Origin: JAWKWH01 sp040830725
GTDB lineage: Bacteria; Pseudomonadota; Alphaproteobacteria; Rhizobiales; Rhizobiaceae
NCBI GenBank assembly: GCA_040830725.1
Contig: JBFOMG010000039.1
Span: 36,707 to 100,706, forward strand
DNA: 64,000 bases
Reading direction: 5' to 3'
In this document: positions 45,329-54,477 of the stretch, piece by piece
Position numbering within the stretch: position 1 is the stretch's first letter
How the letters are laid out: every line of letters begins with the position of its first letter
Translations under genes and position numbers: made by a program
The notes under the pieces: generated by a model
The model's database searches: none
What the model saw: the letters and a program-made list of their open reading frames with translations, nothing else
Told to the model about the DNA's origin: nothing

Positions 45329-46231
45329 ATGACCAGATTTCAAAGCGGCGCGGCATGGATGAAAGGCGAGATCATACCGATTGGTGATGCCGCCATTCCG
45401 GTTACCGACTGGGGACTCACCCACTGCGATATTGTCTATGATGTGGTGCCGGTCTGGAAGGGCGGCTTCTTTCGATTGCCCGATTACCTGGCCCGGTTCG
45501 AGGCTTCCATGTCATCGGCCCGGTTGGATGTGAGCATGGATGGGGATCTCATTGCGGCAATACTCCATGATCTGGTTTCCCAAAGCGGTCTGCGCGATGC
45601 CTATTGCTCCATGGTTGCCTCGCGCGGCGTGCCGCTGGTTCATGGCGACCGCGACCCGCGACACTGCGCCAACCATTTCTATGCCTGGTGCGTGCCTTAT
45701 GTCCATGTGGTGAAGCCCGAGGTGATCGAAGCGGGCGCAAGTGTCTGGATTGCCAAGGATGTGCGGCGGATTCCTTCCGACAGCGTCAACCCGCGCGCCA
45801 AGAACTATCATTGGGGCGATATGACGGCCGGTCTGTTCGAGGCCAAGGATCAGGGTTGTGAGACCACCGTTTTGCTCGACCATGCCGGTAATGTGACCGA
45901 GGGTCCGGGATTCAACGTCTTCGCCGTGCTGGATGGTCATGTGGTCACGCCACACGAAGGTGTGCTGGGCGGCGTCACCCGGCGCACGGTTCTGGAAATG
46001 TGCACCGAGGCCGGCTACGCCACCGAGGTCCGTGAACTGCCGCTGGAAGAGTTTCTGGATGCCGACGAGATTTTTCTTTCAAGCTCCGGCGGCGGCGTTT
46101 TGCCGATTACACGGGTCGATGACCGGGTGTACTCAAACGGTGCACCTGGACCGGTCGGGACCAAACTGCGTGCTCTCTACTGGGATTGGATCGAGCGGCC
46201 CGAACTGCGACAGCAAATCCGTTATCCCTGA
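45329..46231 (+). CDS. Class IV PLP-dependent aminotransferase
   Basis: A 300-residue fold-type IV aminotransferase (branched-chain, D-amino-acid or aminodeoxychorismate-lyase-like). The PLP lysine lies in RAKNYHWGDM (near residue 157), and the cofactor-phosphate loop is around EGPGFNVF (near 197) and GVLGGVTRRTVLE (near 217). The substrate class cannot be decided. GGAG lies seven bases before the ATG at 45329; an ATG five codons earlier is also open. It stands alone between a LysR gene and a lipid-kinase-like gene. Confidence 0.87.
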   Translation: MTRFQSGAAWMKGEIIPIGDAAIPVTDWGLTHCDIVYDVVPVWKGGFFRLPDYLARFEASMSSARLDVSMDGDLIAAILHDLVSQSGLRDAYCSMVASRGVPLVHGDRDPRHCANHFYAWCVPYVHVVKPEVIEAGASVWIAKDVRRIPSDSVNPRAKNYHWGDMTAGLFEAKDQGCETTVLLDHAGNVTEGPGFNVFAVLDGHVVTPHEGVLGGVTRRTVLEMCTEAGYATEVRELPLEEFLDADEIFLSSSGGGVLPITRVDDRVYSNGAPGPVGTKLRALYWDWIERPELRQQIRYP

Positions 46232-46521
46232 TCACAAGACGGCCGTGTCGGGGCATCCAATCGACACCGTGACCCTTACAGGGACAGGACGCTTTTGAAT
46301 AACACTTCCTGGCCATCTTGTGCTCCTTTCTCGGCAGGACAACCATGACCTAATATTTGGGCGCCAAGACAACCCGGTTCACCACTTGGACTGCGCCGCG
46401 GTCGATACCTCAAAAGAGCATAGTGGAATATCAATCACACCACACTTCAAGGGGCGGTCTCATGGACAGGTAAAACTGGAACTGTCACATTTGGAGATGT
46501 TTGGCCGCATGGATCAACGCG

Positions 46522-47457
46522 ATGAAGATTTGCGTAATTCTCAACCCCCAGGCTGGCGCCGGAAGAGCCGGAGCAAGCTGGCCGCAGTTTAGCGCGCTCC
46601 TAGAAGAGGCGGTGGGAGAATTTGAGCTCAAGCGGACCTCGGCACCCGGTGATGCAAGTCACCTGGCCAGAAAGGCAATTTTTGACGGAACGGAGTTGAT
46701 TATTGCGGTCGGTGGCGATGGAACCACGAATGAAGTGGCAAACGGCTTCATTGACGGCAACGGCCAAATTTCAACAAGCTGCGCATTGGCTATCGTACCG
46801 TGCGGAACCGGCTCCGACTTCTGCCGCACCTTGGGTGTTGACTCTGATCCAGCCAAAGCGATTTCGGGACTTTCGGCGCGGAGCGAGCGCTCAATTGATG
46901 TCGGCGTCGCGCATTTCCAATCAAGTGGGCGCATGTTGGTATCCCGGCTTTTCCTGAACATCGCCAGCTTCGGCCTTTCCGGAGTAATCAGCAGAAACAT
47001 GTATCTGGCCGGCCGATCGCAATTGCTGCCCATCAAGTTGAGATATTTGGTCGAGACGTTTCGCGGCCTGTCCTCTTACCATCCGGCCAATATTCGATTA
47101 GCCGTTGACGAGGCCGTCTTTGAAGGGGAGGTCACTTTGGTGGCAATCGCCAACGGACAGTATTTTGGCGGCGGAATGATGGTCGCACCAAATGCAAGCC
47201 CGCAGGACGGTCTGTTTGACGTCATCGTATTGAGGGCAATAACGAAATCTCGATTGGCCCGAAAAATCGCTCTCGTTTATCGAGGTGCTCACCTCAGCCT
47301 TCCTGAGATCGCTGTGTTTCGCGGTTCGCGGATCGTTGCAGAAGCAGACAATCGCACAAGTCAAAATCCGGTGTATCTGGAACTCGATGGAGAGAATCCA
47401 GGTACTCTCAACTGCGAAATCGTCGTTCGACCCAAGGCGCTGCGATTGATGCAATAA
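46522..47457 (+). CDS. Diacylglycerol-kinase-family lipid kinase (YegS/DgkB-like)
   Basis: A 311-residue protein of the DAGK catalytic family. It starts MKICVILNPQAGAG, then has the nucleotide loop VGGDGTTNEVANGF (near 63-76) and PCGTGSDFCRTLG (near 95), as in YegS, BmrU and DgkB. It would phosphorylate a lipid with ATP at the membrane. The ATG at 46522 gives the family start; a TTG seven codons earlier is open. The following deacylase gene starts 22 bases later, so the two may share a transcript. Confidence 0.87.
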   Translation: MKICVILNPQAGAGRAGASWPQFSALLEEAVGEFELKRTSAPGDASHLARKAIFDGTELIIAVGGDGTTNEVANGFIDGNGQISTSCALAIVPCGTGSDFCRTLGVDSDPAKAISGLSARSERSIDVGVAHFQSSGRMLVSRLFLNIASFGLSGVISRNMYLAGRSQLLPIKLRYLVETFRGLSSYHPANIRLAVDEAVFEGEVTLVAIANGQYFGGGMMVAPNASPQDGLFDVIVLRAITKSRLARKIALVYRGAHLSLPEIAVFRGSRIVAEADNRTSQNPVYLELDGENPGTLNCEIVVRPKALRLMQ

Positions 47458-47479
47458 TTGGCCCACAGAGAGATCTGCC

Positions 47480-48526
47480 ATGACACAGACAAAGGAAACC
47501 TCGATTGAAACAGGCTTTGGCGCCGTCAGCAGCGTATGCGCAGACATAGACCTGGCCGGCCAGGGCAAAGAAACCGGCTACATTCGAGTACCTCACTCGG
47601 TCCATCGTTCCGCATACGGCTGGATCCCAATCCCCATCGCGCGGATCGCCAACGGAGAGGGTCCGCAAGTCGTGCTCATTGCCGGCAATCATGGCGACGA
47701 ATGGGAGGGCCAACTGGCGCTTGGTAATCTGATTCGTGAGCTCGAACCGGAGCATGTTCACGGCCGCCTAGTCATCGTACCGTCAGCTAATTTTCCGGCT
47801 GCGATGGCCGCAACCCGAACATCGCCGATTGATTCTGTGAATATGAACCGAGCTTATCCCGGCAATGAGAACGGTACGGTAACGGAGCAAATCGCTTACT
47901 GGATCGAACATGTGTTGCTCGACGATGTCGATTTTGCCATGGATCTGCACTCCGGTGGAAGTTCACTTATGTATCTTCCAAGCGCACTTGCCATGCGCGA
48001 TGATGATCCCGATTGGATGGACAAATGCCTTGATCTTCTCAGCGCATTTGGAGCGCCGGTCAGTTACCTGCAAACCGTACCGCAAGGTGGCAACCACACG
48101 TTCTTGTCGGCGTGCCGGCGCCGCGGGGTCGCCGGTATCGGAACCGAGCTTGGTGGGGGCGGCACACTGACCAGATACAGCCTGTCCGTCGCGGAGGCCG
48201 GTATTCGGCGCGTCCTGGCGCGTGTAGGTCTGTTGCGCGACAATTTCCCGGTACCTCCGCCTGAGAACACCCGTCTGACCGAAGTTGGTGGTGATGATTA
48301 TTACGTCTATGCGAGCGATTCAGGAGTATTTGAGCCACTTGTGGAACCGGGAGACGGAGTGACGAAGGGCGCGCTTGCGGCTCGCATCCATTTTCCGGAC
48401 ACGCCATCCCGAGCGCCAGCCGAATTGATGTTCAAGCGATCCGGGCTTGTGCTTTGCAAAAGACTGCCATCGCGATGCGAGCGTGGCGACTGCCTCTACC
48501 ACCTGGGAACCGATTGCATCCTGTAA
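47480..48526 (+). CDS. AstE/AspA-family zinc deacylase (DoeB-like)
   Basis: A 348-residue zinc carboxypeptidase-fold deacylase of the succinylglutamate desuccinylase/aspartoacylase family. The zinc ligands are in GNHGDEWEG (near residue 74) and DLHSGG (near 155), and the catalytic Glu in GTELGGGG (near 222). The length and motifs resemble DoeB, the N-alpha-acetyl-diaminobutyrate deacetylase of ectoine breakdown, but no ectoine genes are nearby, so the substrate stays open. It probably shares a transcript with the lipid kinase gene. Confidence 0.85.
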   Translation: MTQTKETSIETGFGAVSSVCADIDLAGQGKETGYIRVPHSVHRSAYGWIPIPIARIANGEGPQVVLIAGNHGDEWEGQLALGNLIRELEPEHVHGRLVIVPSANFPAAMAATRTSPIDSVNMNRAYPGNENGTVTEQIAYWIEHVLLDDVDFAMDLHSGGSSLMYLPSALAMRDDDPDWMDKCLDLLSAFGAPVSYLQTVPQGGNHTFLSACRRRGVAGIGTELGGGGTLTRYSLSVAEAGIRRVLARVGLLRDNFPVPPPENTRLTEVGGDDYYVYASDSGVFEPLVEPGDGVTKGALAARIHFPDTPSRAPAELMFKRSGLVLCKRLPSRCERGDCLYHLGTDCIL

Positions 48527-48700
48527 GGTGAGGATCGCCGCTTTCCGCAGACGGCCATGCGGTTTTTCCAGGTGATGACCAGTTTTCCGTGAACCAGAAC
48601 GGTATTTCCGGGGAAAAGCAGTTCCTGTGATGCACCGCACTGCAGGCTGGTGCCGCATCCGTAAAATCTTCGTCACTCCAGCAACAATAGGAGTGAGGAC

Positions 48701-48979
48701 ATGAGACGAATCATTTGTACGGCCCTTATTGCAGGATTGGTATCAACCGGTATTGCCAACGCCCGCAGTGGAAGCGGAGCTGAAGGTGCTGGTGGCGCTG
48801 CAGGCAGTGGGGCCGGTGAAGGCAATGGCAGAACCTACATAAACATACATACCCCAGGCCAACTCAAACTGGTTGATGCCACTCCTGACAAAGCTGAAAC
48901 CGAATTGCTGATCTTGATTACCCCACGGCTGAGAACGCCGCGAGAACCCAAGACCGACGACAGCCGCTTCACGCGATGA
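48701..48979 (+). CDS. Small secreted protein with a secretin-like tail
   Basis: A 92-residue protein with a signal peptide (residues 1-21, cleavage after ANA), a Gly/Ser/Ala-rich linker (about 22-43) and a C-terminal stretch with ETELLILITPRLRTP. That stretch resembles the strand at the end of type II/IV secretin beta-domains (TELVVLITPRIV). The rest of a secretin is absent. AGGAGTGAGG lies just before the ATG. Function is unknown; a pilotin-like or decoy role is only a guess. Confidence 0.7.
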   Translation: MRRIICTALIAGLVSTGIANARSGSGAEGAGGAAGSGAGEGNGRTYINIHTPGQLKLVDATPDKAETELLILITPRLRTPREPKTDDSRFTR

Positions 48980-48996
48980 AGACGGAGTGAACCGCT

Positions 48997-50502
48997 CTAG
49001 CTGATATCGACCGGTACCAAACCCTCCGGGATGTTCTGGTAGCAGACGGGCCTGAGGAAGCGGCGGATTGCCATCGTTCCAACGGACGTCGCGCCGAAAT
49101 TGGTCGACGCGGGATATGGGCCGCCATGGACCATGGAATCGCAGACTTCCACACCAGTGGGGAAACCGTTTGCCAAGAGCCGTCCCGCCTTGCGCTCCAG
49201 CACCGGCAGAAGGATCGCGGCAAGTTCATGGTCTGCTTCATCCATGTGTAAAGTACAGGTCAGTTGCCCTTCGAGCGAGGCGGCGACGGCCGGCATTCCC
49301 TGGGCCGATGGAACCCGTATAACGAGGCCGAGCGGGCCGAAAACTTCATGCGACAACAAAGGCTCGGCCTCCCAGACATCAAGTGTGGTCTCAAACAAAA
49401 ACGGCGATGCGGCGCGGGTAGCGCAATGCGCTCCGACGTGTTTGCGTAATTGGGAGATGGCCTCGATTTTTTGCGCGCCCTCACGATAGGCCTCGGCAAT
49501 GCCATCGGTCAGCATGGTTTGCTCGGCCGTTTCTGTGAGCGCCGAAGCCGCCGCCGCTACGAACGCATCCGCATCGGTCCCATCGGCAATGAACACAACG
49601 CCGGGATTGGTGCAGAACTGACCGGCACCCATCGTCAGCGATGCAGCCCAACCTGCAGCAATGTCCGCACCCCGGTTGTTGAGTGCCGCCGGCAGCACGA
49701 ATACCGGGTTGACCGATCCGAGCTCGCCAAAAAACGGGATCGGTTCGTCACGAGCCGCGCACAGATTGAACAGGGCGCGGCCACCTCCGGTCGAGCCTGT
49801 AAAGCCGACTGCCTTGACCAGCGGATGAGTGACGAGGGCCCCGCCGACATCGCGCTTTCCGCCTTGAACAAGAGAGAAGACGCCCGGGTCGATCCCCTCT
49901 GATTTGATCGCCGCATCAATGGCTTGGGCAACGATCTCGCTTGTTCCAGGATGGGCTGAGTGACCCTTGACGATTACCGGGCATCCTGCCGCCAGAGCCG
50001 AAGCCGTATCACCGCCGGCAACCGAAAAGGCGAGCGGAAAGTTCGAGGCACCGAACACGCCGACCGGACCGACGGGGCGCTGGATCAGTTTCAGGTCCGG
50101 GCGTGGCAATGGCGACCGGTCCGGCATCGCCTCATCGTGGCGGTAGTCAAGGTAATCGCCTTTCAATATGTGTTCGGCGAATAGCCGCAACTGCCCCACG
50201 GTCCGTCCACGCTCTCCGGCAAGTCGTGCTTCCGGAAGACCCGTCTCCTGACAGCCGATCTCGGTAATCGCATCGCCGCGCGCCTCAATCTCATCGGCGA
50301 TCGTGCTCAGGAACGATGCCCGCTTCGCCCGCTTGGTCGCGGCGTATCCGGCAAACGCAGCCTCCGCCGCTATTGCGGCTTCATCGACCAGCGCGGGCGT
50401 GCCGACGGCAAAGTCGTGCGACTGTCCGGAACTGGGAGAGGACTGGAATGTGGAACCGCTTGTCTTCCAATTGCCTGCAATCAGGTGTTTGCCAGTCAGC
50501 AT
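48997..50502 (-). CDS. 2-oxoglutarate semialdehyde (2,5-dioxovalerate) dehydrogenase
   Basis: A 501-residue NAD(P)-dependent aldehyde dehydrogenase of the KGSADH class. It has SNFPLAFSVAGGDTASALAAG (split) at the cofactor site, the general base in FFGELGSVNP (near 264) and the catalytic Cys in GAGQFCTNPG (near 298). These are the features of enzymes ending pentonate, hydroxyproline and glucarate breakdown at 2-oxoglutarate. The ATG at 50502 fits GGAG eight bases upstream better than the ATG at 50508. It follows the FAH-family gene by 13 bases. Confidence 0.9.
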   Translation of the reverse strand: MLTGKHLIAGNWKTSGSTFQSSPSSGQSHDFAVGTPALVDEAAIAAEAAFAGYAATKRAKRASFLSTIADEIEARGDAITEIGCQETGLPEARLAGERGRTVGQLRLFAEHILKGDYLDYRHDEAMPDRSPLPRPDLKLIQRPVGPVGVFGASNFPLAFSVAGGDTASALAAGCPVIVKGHSAHPGTSEIVAQAIDAAIKSEGIDPGVFSLVQGGKRDVGGALVTHPLVKAVGFTGSTGGGRALFNLCAARDEPIPFFGELGSVNPVFVLPAALNNRGADIAAGWAASLTMGAGQFCTNPGVVFIADGTDADAFVAAAASALTETAEQTMLTDGIAEAYREGAQKIEAISQLRKHVGAHCATRAASPFLFETTLDVWEAEPLLSHEVFGPLGLVIRVPSAQGMPAVAASLEGQLTCTLHMDEADHELAAILLPVLERKAGRLLANGFPTGVEVCDSMVHGGPYPASTNFGATSVGTMAIRRFLRPVCYQNIPEGLVPVDIS

Positions 50503-50515
50503 TAGCATATCTCCG

Positions 50516-51667
50516 TCAAATGAGGTTGCGTCCGGCCAGATTTGCCATCAGTGCACGGACACCGAATGTCCATGGTGCACATTCCGTCGAAAGCCGCACG
50601 GTGTTGGTCAGATGCCCCAGTTCAGGGCAGGAAATAGTCACCTTGTCGCCAAGCTTGTGGGTGAAACCCTGGCCCGGCGCATCGCGGTCCTGGGTCGGTG
50701 CAAATAGCGTTCCGAGGAACAGCACAATTCCGTCCGGGTATTGATGATGGCGGCCGATAGTCTGTCTGACAATGTCAGCCGGATTACGGCTGATCTGGCG
50801 CATCGAACTATGGCCCTGCAAGACAAAACCGTCCTCGCCCTCGACCCGTAAATCAAGTTCAGCGTTGCAAACATCATTCATCGAGAAATCGTCATCAAAC
50901 AAACGTATGAAAGGACCGATCGAGCAGGAAGCATTGTTGTCCTTGGCTTTCGATAGCAGCAGGGCCGAGCGACCTTCGACGTCGCGCAAATTGACATCAT
51001 TGCCGAGCGTCGCGCCCTTGATGCCGCCGTTGGAATCCACCGCCAAAACCACTTCCGGCTCCGGATTGTTCCACTTGGATATCGGATGCAAACCGACATT
51101 GGCGCCGAAGCCGACCGACGACATCACCTGCGCCTTGGAGAACACCTCGGCATCCGGGCCGATGCCGACCTCCAGGTACGGTGACCACAGACCTTCCTCA
51201 ATCAAGGCCGCCTTGACGGCTTCAGCCTGTTTGGAGCCTGGTTCAATATTGGACAGGCTGTCGCCGATCTTCGCACCCACCCTGCGGCGAATGCCTTCCG
51301 CCTTATCGGGGTCGCCGGCGGCCTGCTCCTCGATCACCCGCTCGACCATCGAGTTTGCAAAGGTGACACCTGCAGCCTTCACCGATTGCAGATCGCATGG
51401 AGCGAGCAGATGGACCGCTTCAAGATCGTGTTCAAGACTTGCGCGTTCAATCTCTTCAAACAGCCCAAGCGTCTCGCCATCGCAATGCCTGACAAACCCG
51501 GCCGGGTCGTCCATTTCCAACAAATCGCGCATCGTCGGCACCTCACGTGAAGTTATGTCGACAACCTCACCTTCCCGGACAGCGACAATTGAAGGACCGT
51601 CAACTTCGGGCCGAAACACACGGCCAACAAGGGTAGGGTCAGAGTTGTCGAACGGCAACGCGCTCAT
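50516..51667 (-). CDS. FAH-family protein, probable 2-keto-3-deoxy-acid dehydratase
   Basis: A 383-residue protein of the fumarylacetoacetate hydrolase family. The metal-binding and catalytic region includes IGPDAEVFSKAQVMSSVGFG and PEPEVVLAVDSNG (near 213), followed by GATLGNDVNLRDVEGRSALL. Its pairing with a 2-oxoglutarate-semialdehyde dehydrogenase suggests a 2-keto-3-deoxypentonate dehydratase, as in oxidative pentose pathways. This is inferred from context. It is the first gene of the two-gene operon, 198 bases after a LysR gene on the same strand. Confidence 0.85.
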   Translation of the reverse strand: MSALPFDNSDPTLVGRVFRPEVDGPSIVAVREGEVVDITSREVPTMRDLLEMDDPAGFVRHCDGETLGLFEEIERASLEHDLEAVHLLAPCDLQSVKAAGVTFANSMVERVIEEQAAGDPDKAEGIRRRVGAKIGDSLSNIEPGSKQAEAVKAALIEEGLWSPYLEVGIGPDAEVFSKAQVMSSVGFGANVGLHPISKWNNPEPEVVLAVDSNGGIKGATLGNDVNLRDVEGRSALLLSKAKDNNASCSIGPFIRLFDDDFSMNDVCNAELDLRVEGEDGFVLQGHSSMRQISRNPADIVRQTIGRHHQYPDGIVLFLGTLFAPTQDRDAPGQGFTHKLGDKVTISCPELGHLTNTVRLSTECAPWTFGVRALMANLAGRNLI

Positions 51668-51865
51668 ATGGTCTCTCCATCATGGGTGGCATTCTCTTTC
51701 CCGGTGCCAATGAATGCCTTTAGGGCCTGGTTCAGATTACTTGCAAGGTCGGCCGTTGACCAAAATATCGACAAATGATCGTCGCTTTGTGACGTGAGCA
51801 TCCGACAGCCGTGTCGACCTGCTGTCAATGCCGTCGAGATACACAACCTTGCCATCAATCCGATC

Positions 51866-52780
51866 TCAAGTGTGAACCGCATATTGCCCTGACGAATCAT
51901 CTTCAGGCAGCGCGGTATGTTCTAGCCAGTCCCGGAACGCTTTGACCGTCTCCGATTTCTCCTTGGAAGGCGGGATTGCAAGGAAATAGCCGTAAGAGGA
52001 TAGCTCCACTTCCGAGAGCCGTACAATCGAACCTTCCTCCATTTCGCGCGCAACAAGATCATCCATCAGCGCTATGCCCTGGCCATCTATCACGGCCTGC
52101 ACCCTGACATTGGGATCGGGGATGATCAGTGCATCCAGCCGGGATTGCCGCAGTAACCCGGCCACTTCAAACCATTCCGACCACGCAGTGCTGCCGTCAT
52201 GGTCACGAAGCAGCGTGAGTTCAGAGAAAGTATGTTCCAAGCCCTGCCGCTGCACGGTCTCGCCAATCTGGGGGTTCCCAACCGGCCAAGCCGGCATTGG
52301 CATGAAAGGAGAGATGACAGCGTCGTTCCAGTCGCCATTTCCCCAACGGATGGCGATATCAACACCTTGCCCTTCCAGGTCGAGGAGCTGCGTCATTGGT
52401 TGAATGCGCAATCTGATGTCCGAATGTTTCTGCATGAAGGTCATCAATCTCGGAGACAACCAACGGGAAGCAAAGTAACTCGACATGCCAACGGTCAATG
52501 GGGGATCGGCGGGATTGCGGAATGCGGTCAAGTCGGCTTCGAGGTTTCGGAAATGAGGGCCGCACAGGAAAAGCAGTTCACGCCCGGCATCCGTCAAAGC
52601 CACTCCCCGCGGTCTTCTCTCAAAGACCTTCAAATCCAATTCAGCTTCAAGCGTCTTTATCTGATAACTGATTGCACCCTTGGTCATGTTGAGAGCATCG
52701 GCTGCAGCGGAAAGGCTGGAATGCTTGGCGATCTCCATGAAGAGCCGCAAGGTATCGTGACGACCAAATCGCGCAGGCAT
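51866..52780 (-). CDS. LysR-family regulator (GcvA-like)
   Basis: A 304-residue regulator with an N-terminal helix-turn-helix (residues 8-62, with SLSAAADALNMTKGAISYQI) and a GcvA-type effector domain (SSYFASRWLSPRLMTFMQKH, split, near 103). The ATG at 52780 gives the family start. It is divergent from the mttB/gcvT-like pair, with 106 bases between starts, and lies upstream of the dehydratase/dehydrogenase pair on the same strand, so it could control either. A GTACA/TGTAC dyad (52790-52815) lies in the divergent gap. Confidence 0.9.
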   Translation of the reverse strand: MPARFGRHDTLRLFMEIAKHSSLSAAADALNMTKGAISYQIKTLEAELDLKVFERRPRGVALTDAGRELLFLCGPHFRNLEADLTAFRNPADPPLTVGMSSYFASRWLSPRLMTFMQKHSDIRLRIQPMTQLLDLEGQGVDIAIRWGNGDWNDAVISPFMPMPAWPVGNPQIGETVQRQGLEHTFSELTLLRDHDGSTAWSEWFEVAGLLRQSRLDALIIPDPNVRVQAVIDGQGIALMDDLVAREMEEGSIVRLSEVELSSYGYFLAIPPSKEKSETVKAFRDWLEHTALPEDDSSGQYAVHT

Positions 52781-52886
52781 GATTCTATCGTACAAATATT
52801 TTAGACATTCTGTACAGATTTACTTGCTTGTTTCACCCCAATTTTCCTCTGAAACTACCGAAATCATCGCCCTGAGGGATATTGAG

Positions 52887-54437
52887 TTGGAAAATTTGGA
52901 CGTTTCCGTAACCTCAGAACTTCGAAAGCTCGCCCGCCGTGGTCGCGCGGCACGCCGAGCAGCCAGCATACCATTGGAATCATATCATTCCCGAGAAATC
53001 CCGGCCTACGAATTGCTCGACGGAAATTCACTTAAAGCGATCGAAGAGCAGGCCGACTGGATACTTTCAAACATCGGTGTGGAATTTCGCGGTGACAAGA
53101 CCGCACTGGAGTTGTTCGATGCAGCCGGAGCAACAATCGCAGACAATCGCGCTACCTTCACCGAAGGCCTCGCCCGCGAACTCTGCCAGACCGCGCCGGC
53201 CGAGTTTGTACTTCACGCACGCGACCCTTCAAAGAGCGTAGTACTGGGCGGTGACAACATTGTGCTGATGCCGGGTTATGGATCGCCATTTGTCAGCGAT
53301 CTAGAAAACGGCCGCAGATACGCGACTTTGGAAGACTTCAGAAACTTTGTGAAGCTGACCTATTCTTCCCCTTGGCTACATCATTCCGGTGGTACGGTCT
53401 GCGAACCGACCGATGTTCCGGTGAACAAGCGCCATCTTGATATGATGCTGGCGCATCTCACGCTATCGACCAAGCCGTTTATGGGCAGCGTGACTTCTGC
53501 GGCCCGTGCCCGGGACAGTATCGACATGGCCCGTATCGCGTTCGGTGCTCAGTTTGTGGACGACCATGCGGTGATGCAGGGCAACATCAATGTCAATTCT
53601 CCGCTGGTCTACGATGAGAGTATGTCAGGCGCGCTTCGAGCCTATGCAGCCGCCAATCAGTGTGTTTGCGTTTCACCTGCTGTTTTCGCCGGAGCGATGG
53701 GGCCATTGTCACCGGCCGCTGTGGCTGCACAGACGCTCGCTGAAGGCATAGCCGGTATTGCACTGAGCCAGCTCGTCCGGCCCGGATGCCCGGTCGTATT
53801 TGGAAGTTTTCATTCATCGATGAATCTGAAATCCGGCGCACTGACCTTTGGTTCCCCGGAGGCCAACCTGGCCACAATGGCTTTATCGCAGCTCGGACGC
53901 AGGCTTGGTGTCCCGGTGCGTTCTGGTGGAGGTCAAATCACCGCTTCCAATGCTCCGGACGGACAGGCCATGCAAGACAGCACCGGCGCACTGTGGGCAA
54001 CGCTTTTGTCCGGCGCCCACCAGGTTTGGCACGCAGCCGGCTGGCTCGAGGGCGGGCTTGTCATGTCCTACGAAAAATTCATCATGGATCTTGATCATTG
54101 CGGAGCGATGATGACGCTGCTGCAGGGGTTAAAGACTGATACTGAGGCTTTTGGCCGTGACGCCTATCTGGAAACGGGTCCCGGACAGAATTTTCTGTCC
54201 ACACAGCACACATTACGGAATTTTGCCCAAGCGAACTTTCAGCCTTCGATTCCGGAAGGTGGGCCATTTGAGACCTGGTGCGAGAACGGCAGCCTGACGG
54301 CCGATCAGCGAGCAACTGCAATTTGGAAGCAAATGCTGGCTGATTATTCGCCACCTTCCATGGATGAACGGGTGAGCGAAGCGCTGACCCAGTTTGTGGC
54401 TGAGCGCAAATCAGCAATGGACGATCAATGGTTTTGA
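52887..54437 (+). CDS. MttB-family (non-pyrrolysine) trimethylamine methyltransferase-like protein
   Basis: A 516-residue TIM-barrel methyltransferase of the MttB superfamily. Its N-terminus is basic (RRGRAARRAA), and family segments include PGYGSPFVSDLENGRRYATLEDF (split), QGNINVNSPLVYDESMSGALRAYA (split) and SHQVWHAAGWLEGGL-like GAHQVWHAAGWLEGG. The frame has no in-frame amber codon, so it is the class without pyrrolysine, which includes glycine betaine and proline betaine demethylases. TTG 52887 has GAGGG eight bases upstream. No corrinoid protein is encoded nearby; a GcvT-like gene follows instead. Confidence 0.88.
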   Translation: MENLDVSVTSELRKLARRGRAARRAASIPLESYHSREIPAYELLDGNSLKAIEEQADWILSNIGVEFRGDKTALELFDAAGATIADNRATFTEGLARELCQTAPAEFVLHARDPSKSVVLGGDNIVLMPGYGSPFVSDLENGRRYATLEDFRNFVKLTYSSPWLHHSGGTVCEPTDVPVNKRHLDMMLAHLTLSTKPFMGSVTSAARARDSIDMARIAFGAQFVDDHAVMQGNINVNSPLVYDESMSGALRAYAAANQCVCVSPAVFAGAMGPLSPAAVAAQTLAEGIAGIALSQLVRPGCPVVFGSFHSSMNLKSGALTFGSPEANLATMALSQLGRRLGVPVRSGGGQITASNAPDGQAMQDSTGALWATLLSGAHQVWHAAGWLEGGLVMSYEKFIMDLDHCGAMMTLLQGLKTDTEAFGRDAYLETGPGQNFLSTQHTLRNFAQANFQPSIPEGGPFETWCENGSLTADQRATAIWKQMLADYSPPSMDERVSEALTQFVAERKSAMDDQWF

Positions 54438-54477
54438 GAATTTGGCAGCAAATTTGAACGGATGAGGGAGAGTATTC

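Noticed and set aside
46107..46316. A leftward 69-codon frame with AAGGAG well placed before its ATG, between the aminotransferase and lipid-kinase genes.
   Set aside because: About 125 bases run antisense through the end of the aminotransferase gene, the product resembles nothing I know, and composition is not protein-like; probably chance.
51664..51900. A 78-codon leftward frame between the GcvA-like LysR gene and the FAH-family gene, whose stop overlaps the FAH start (ATGA).
   Set aside because: No ribosome site, overlap with the LysR 3' end and no protein-like pattern; the FAH gene has its own GGAG site, so the overlap is likely coincidental.
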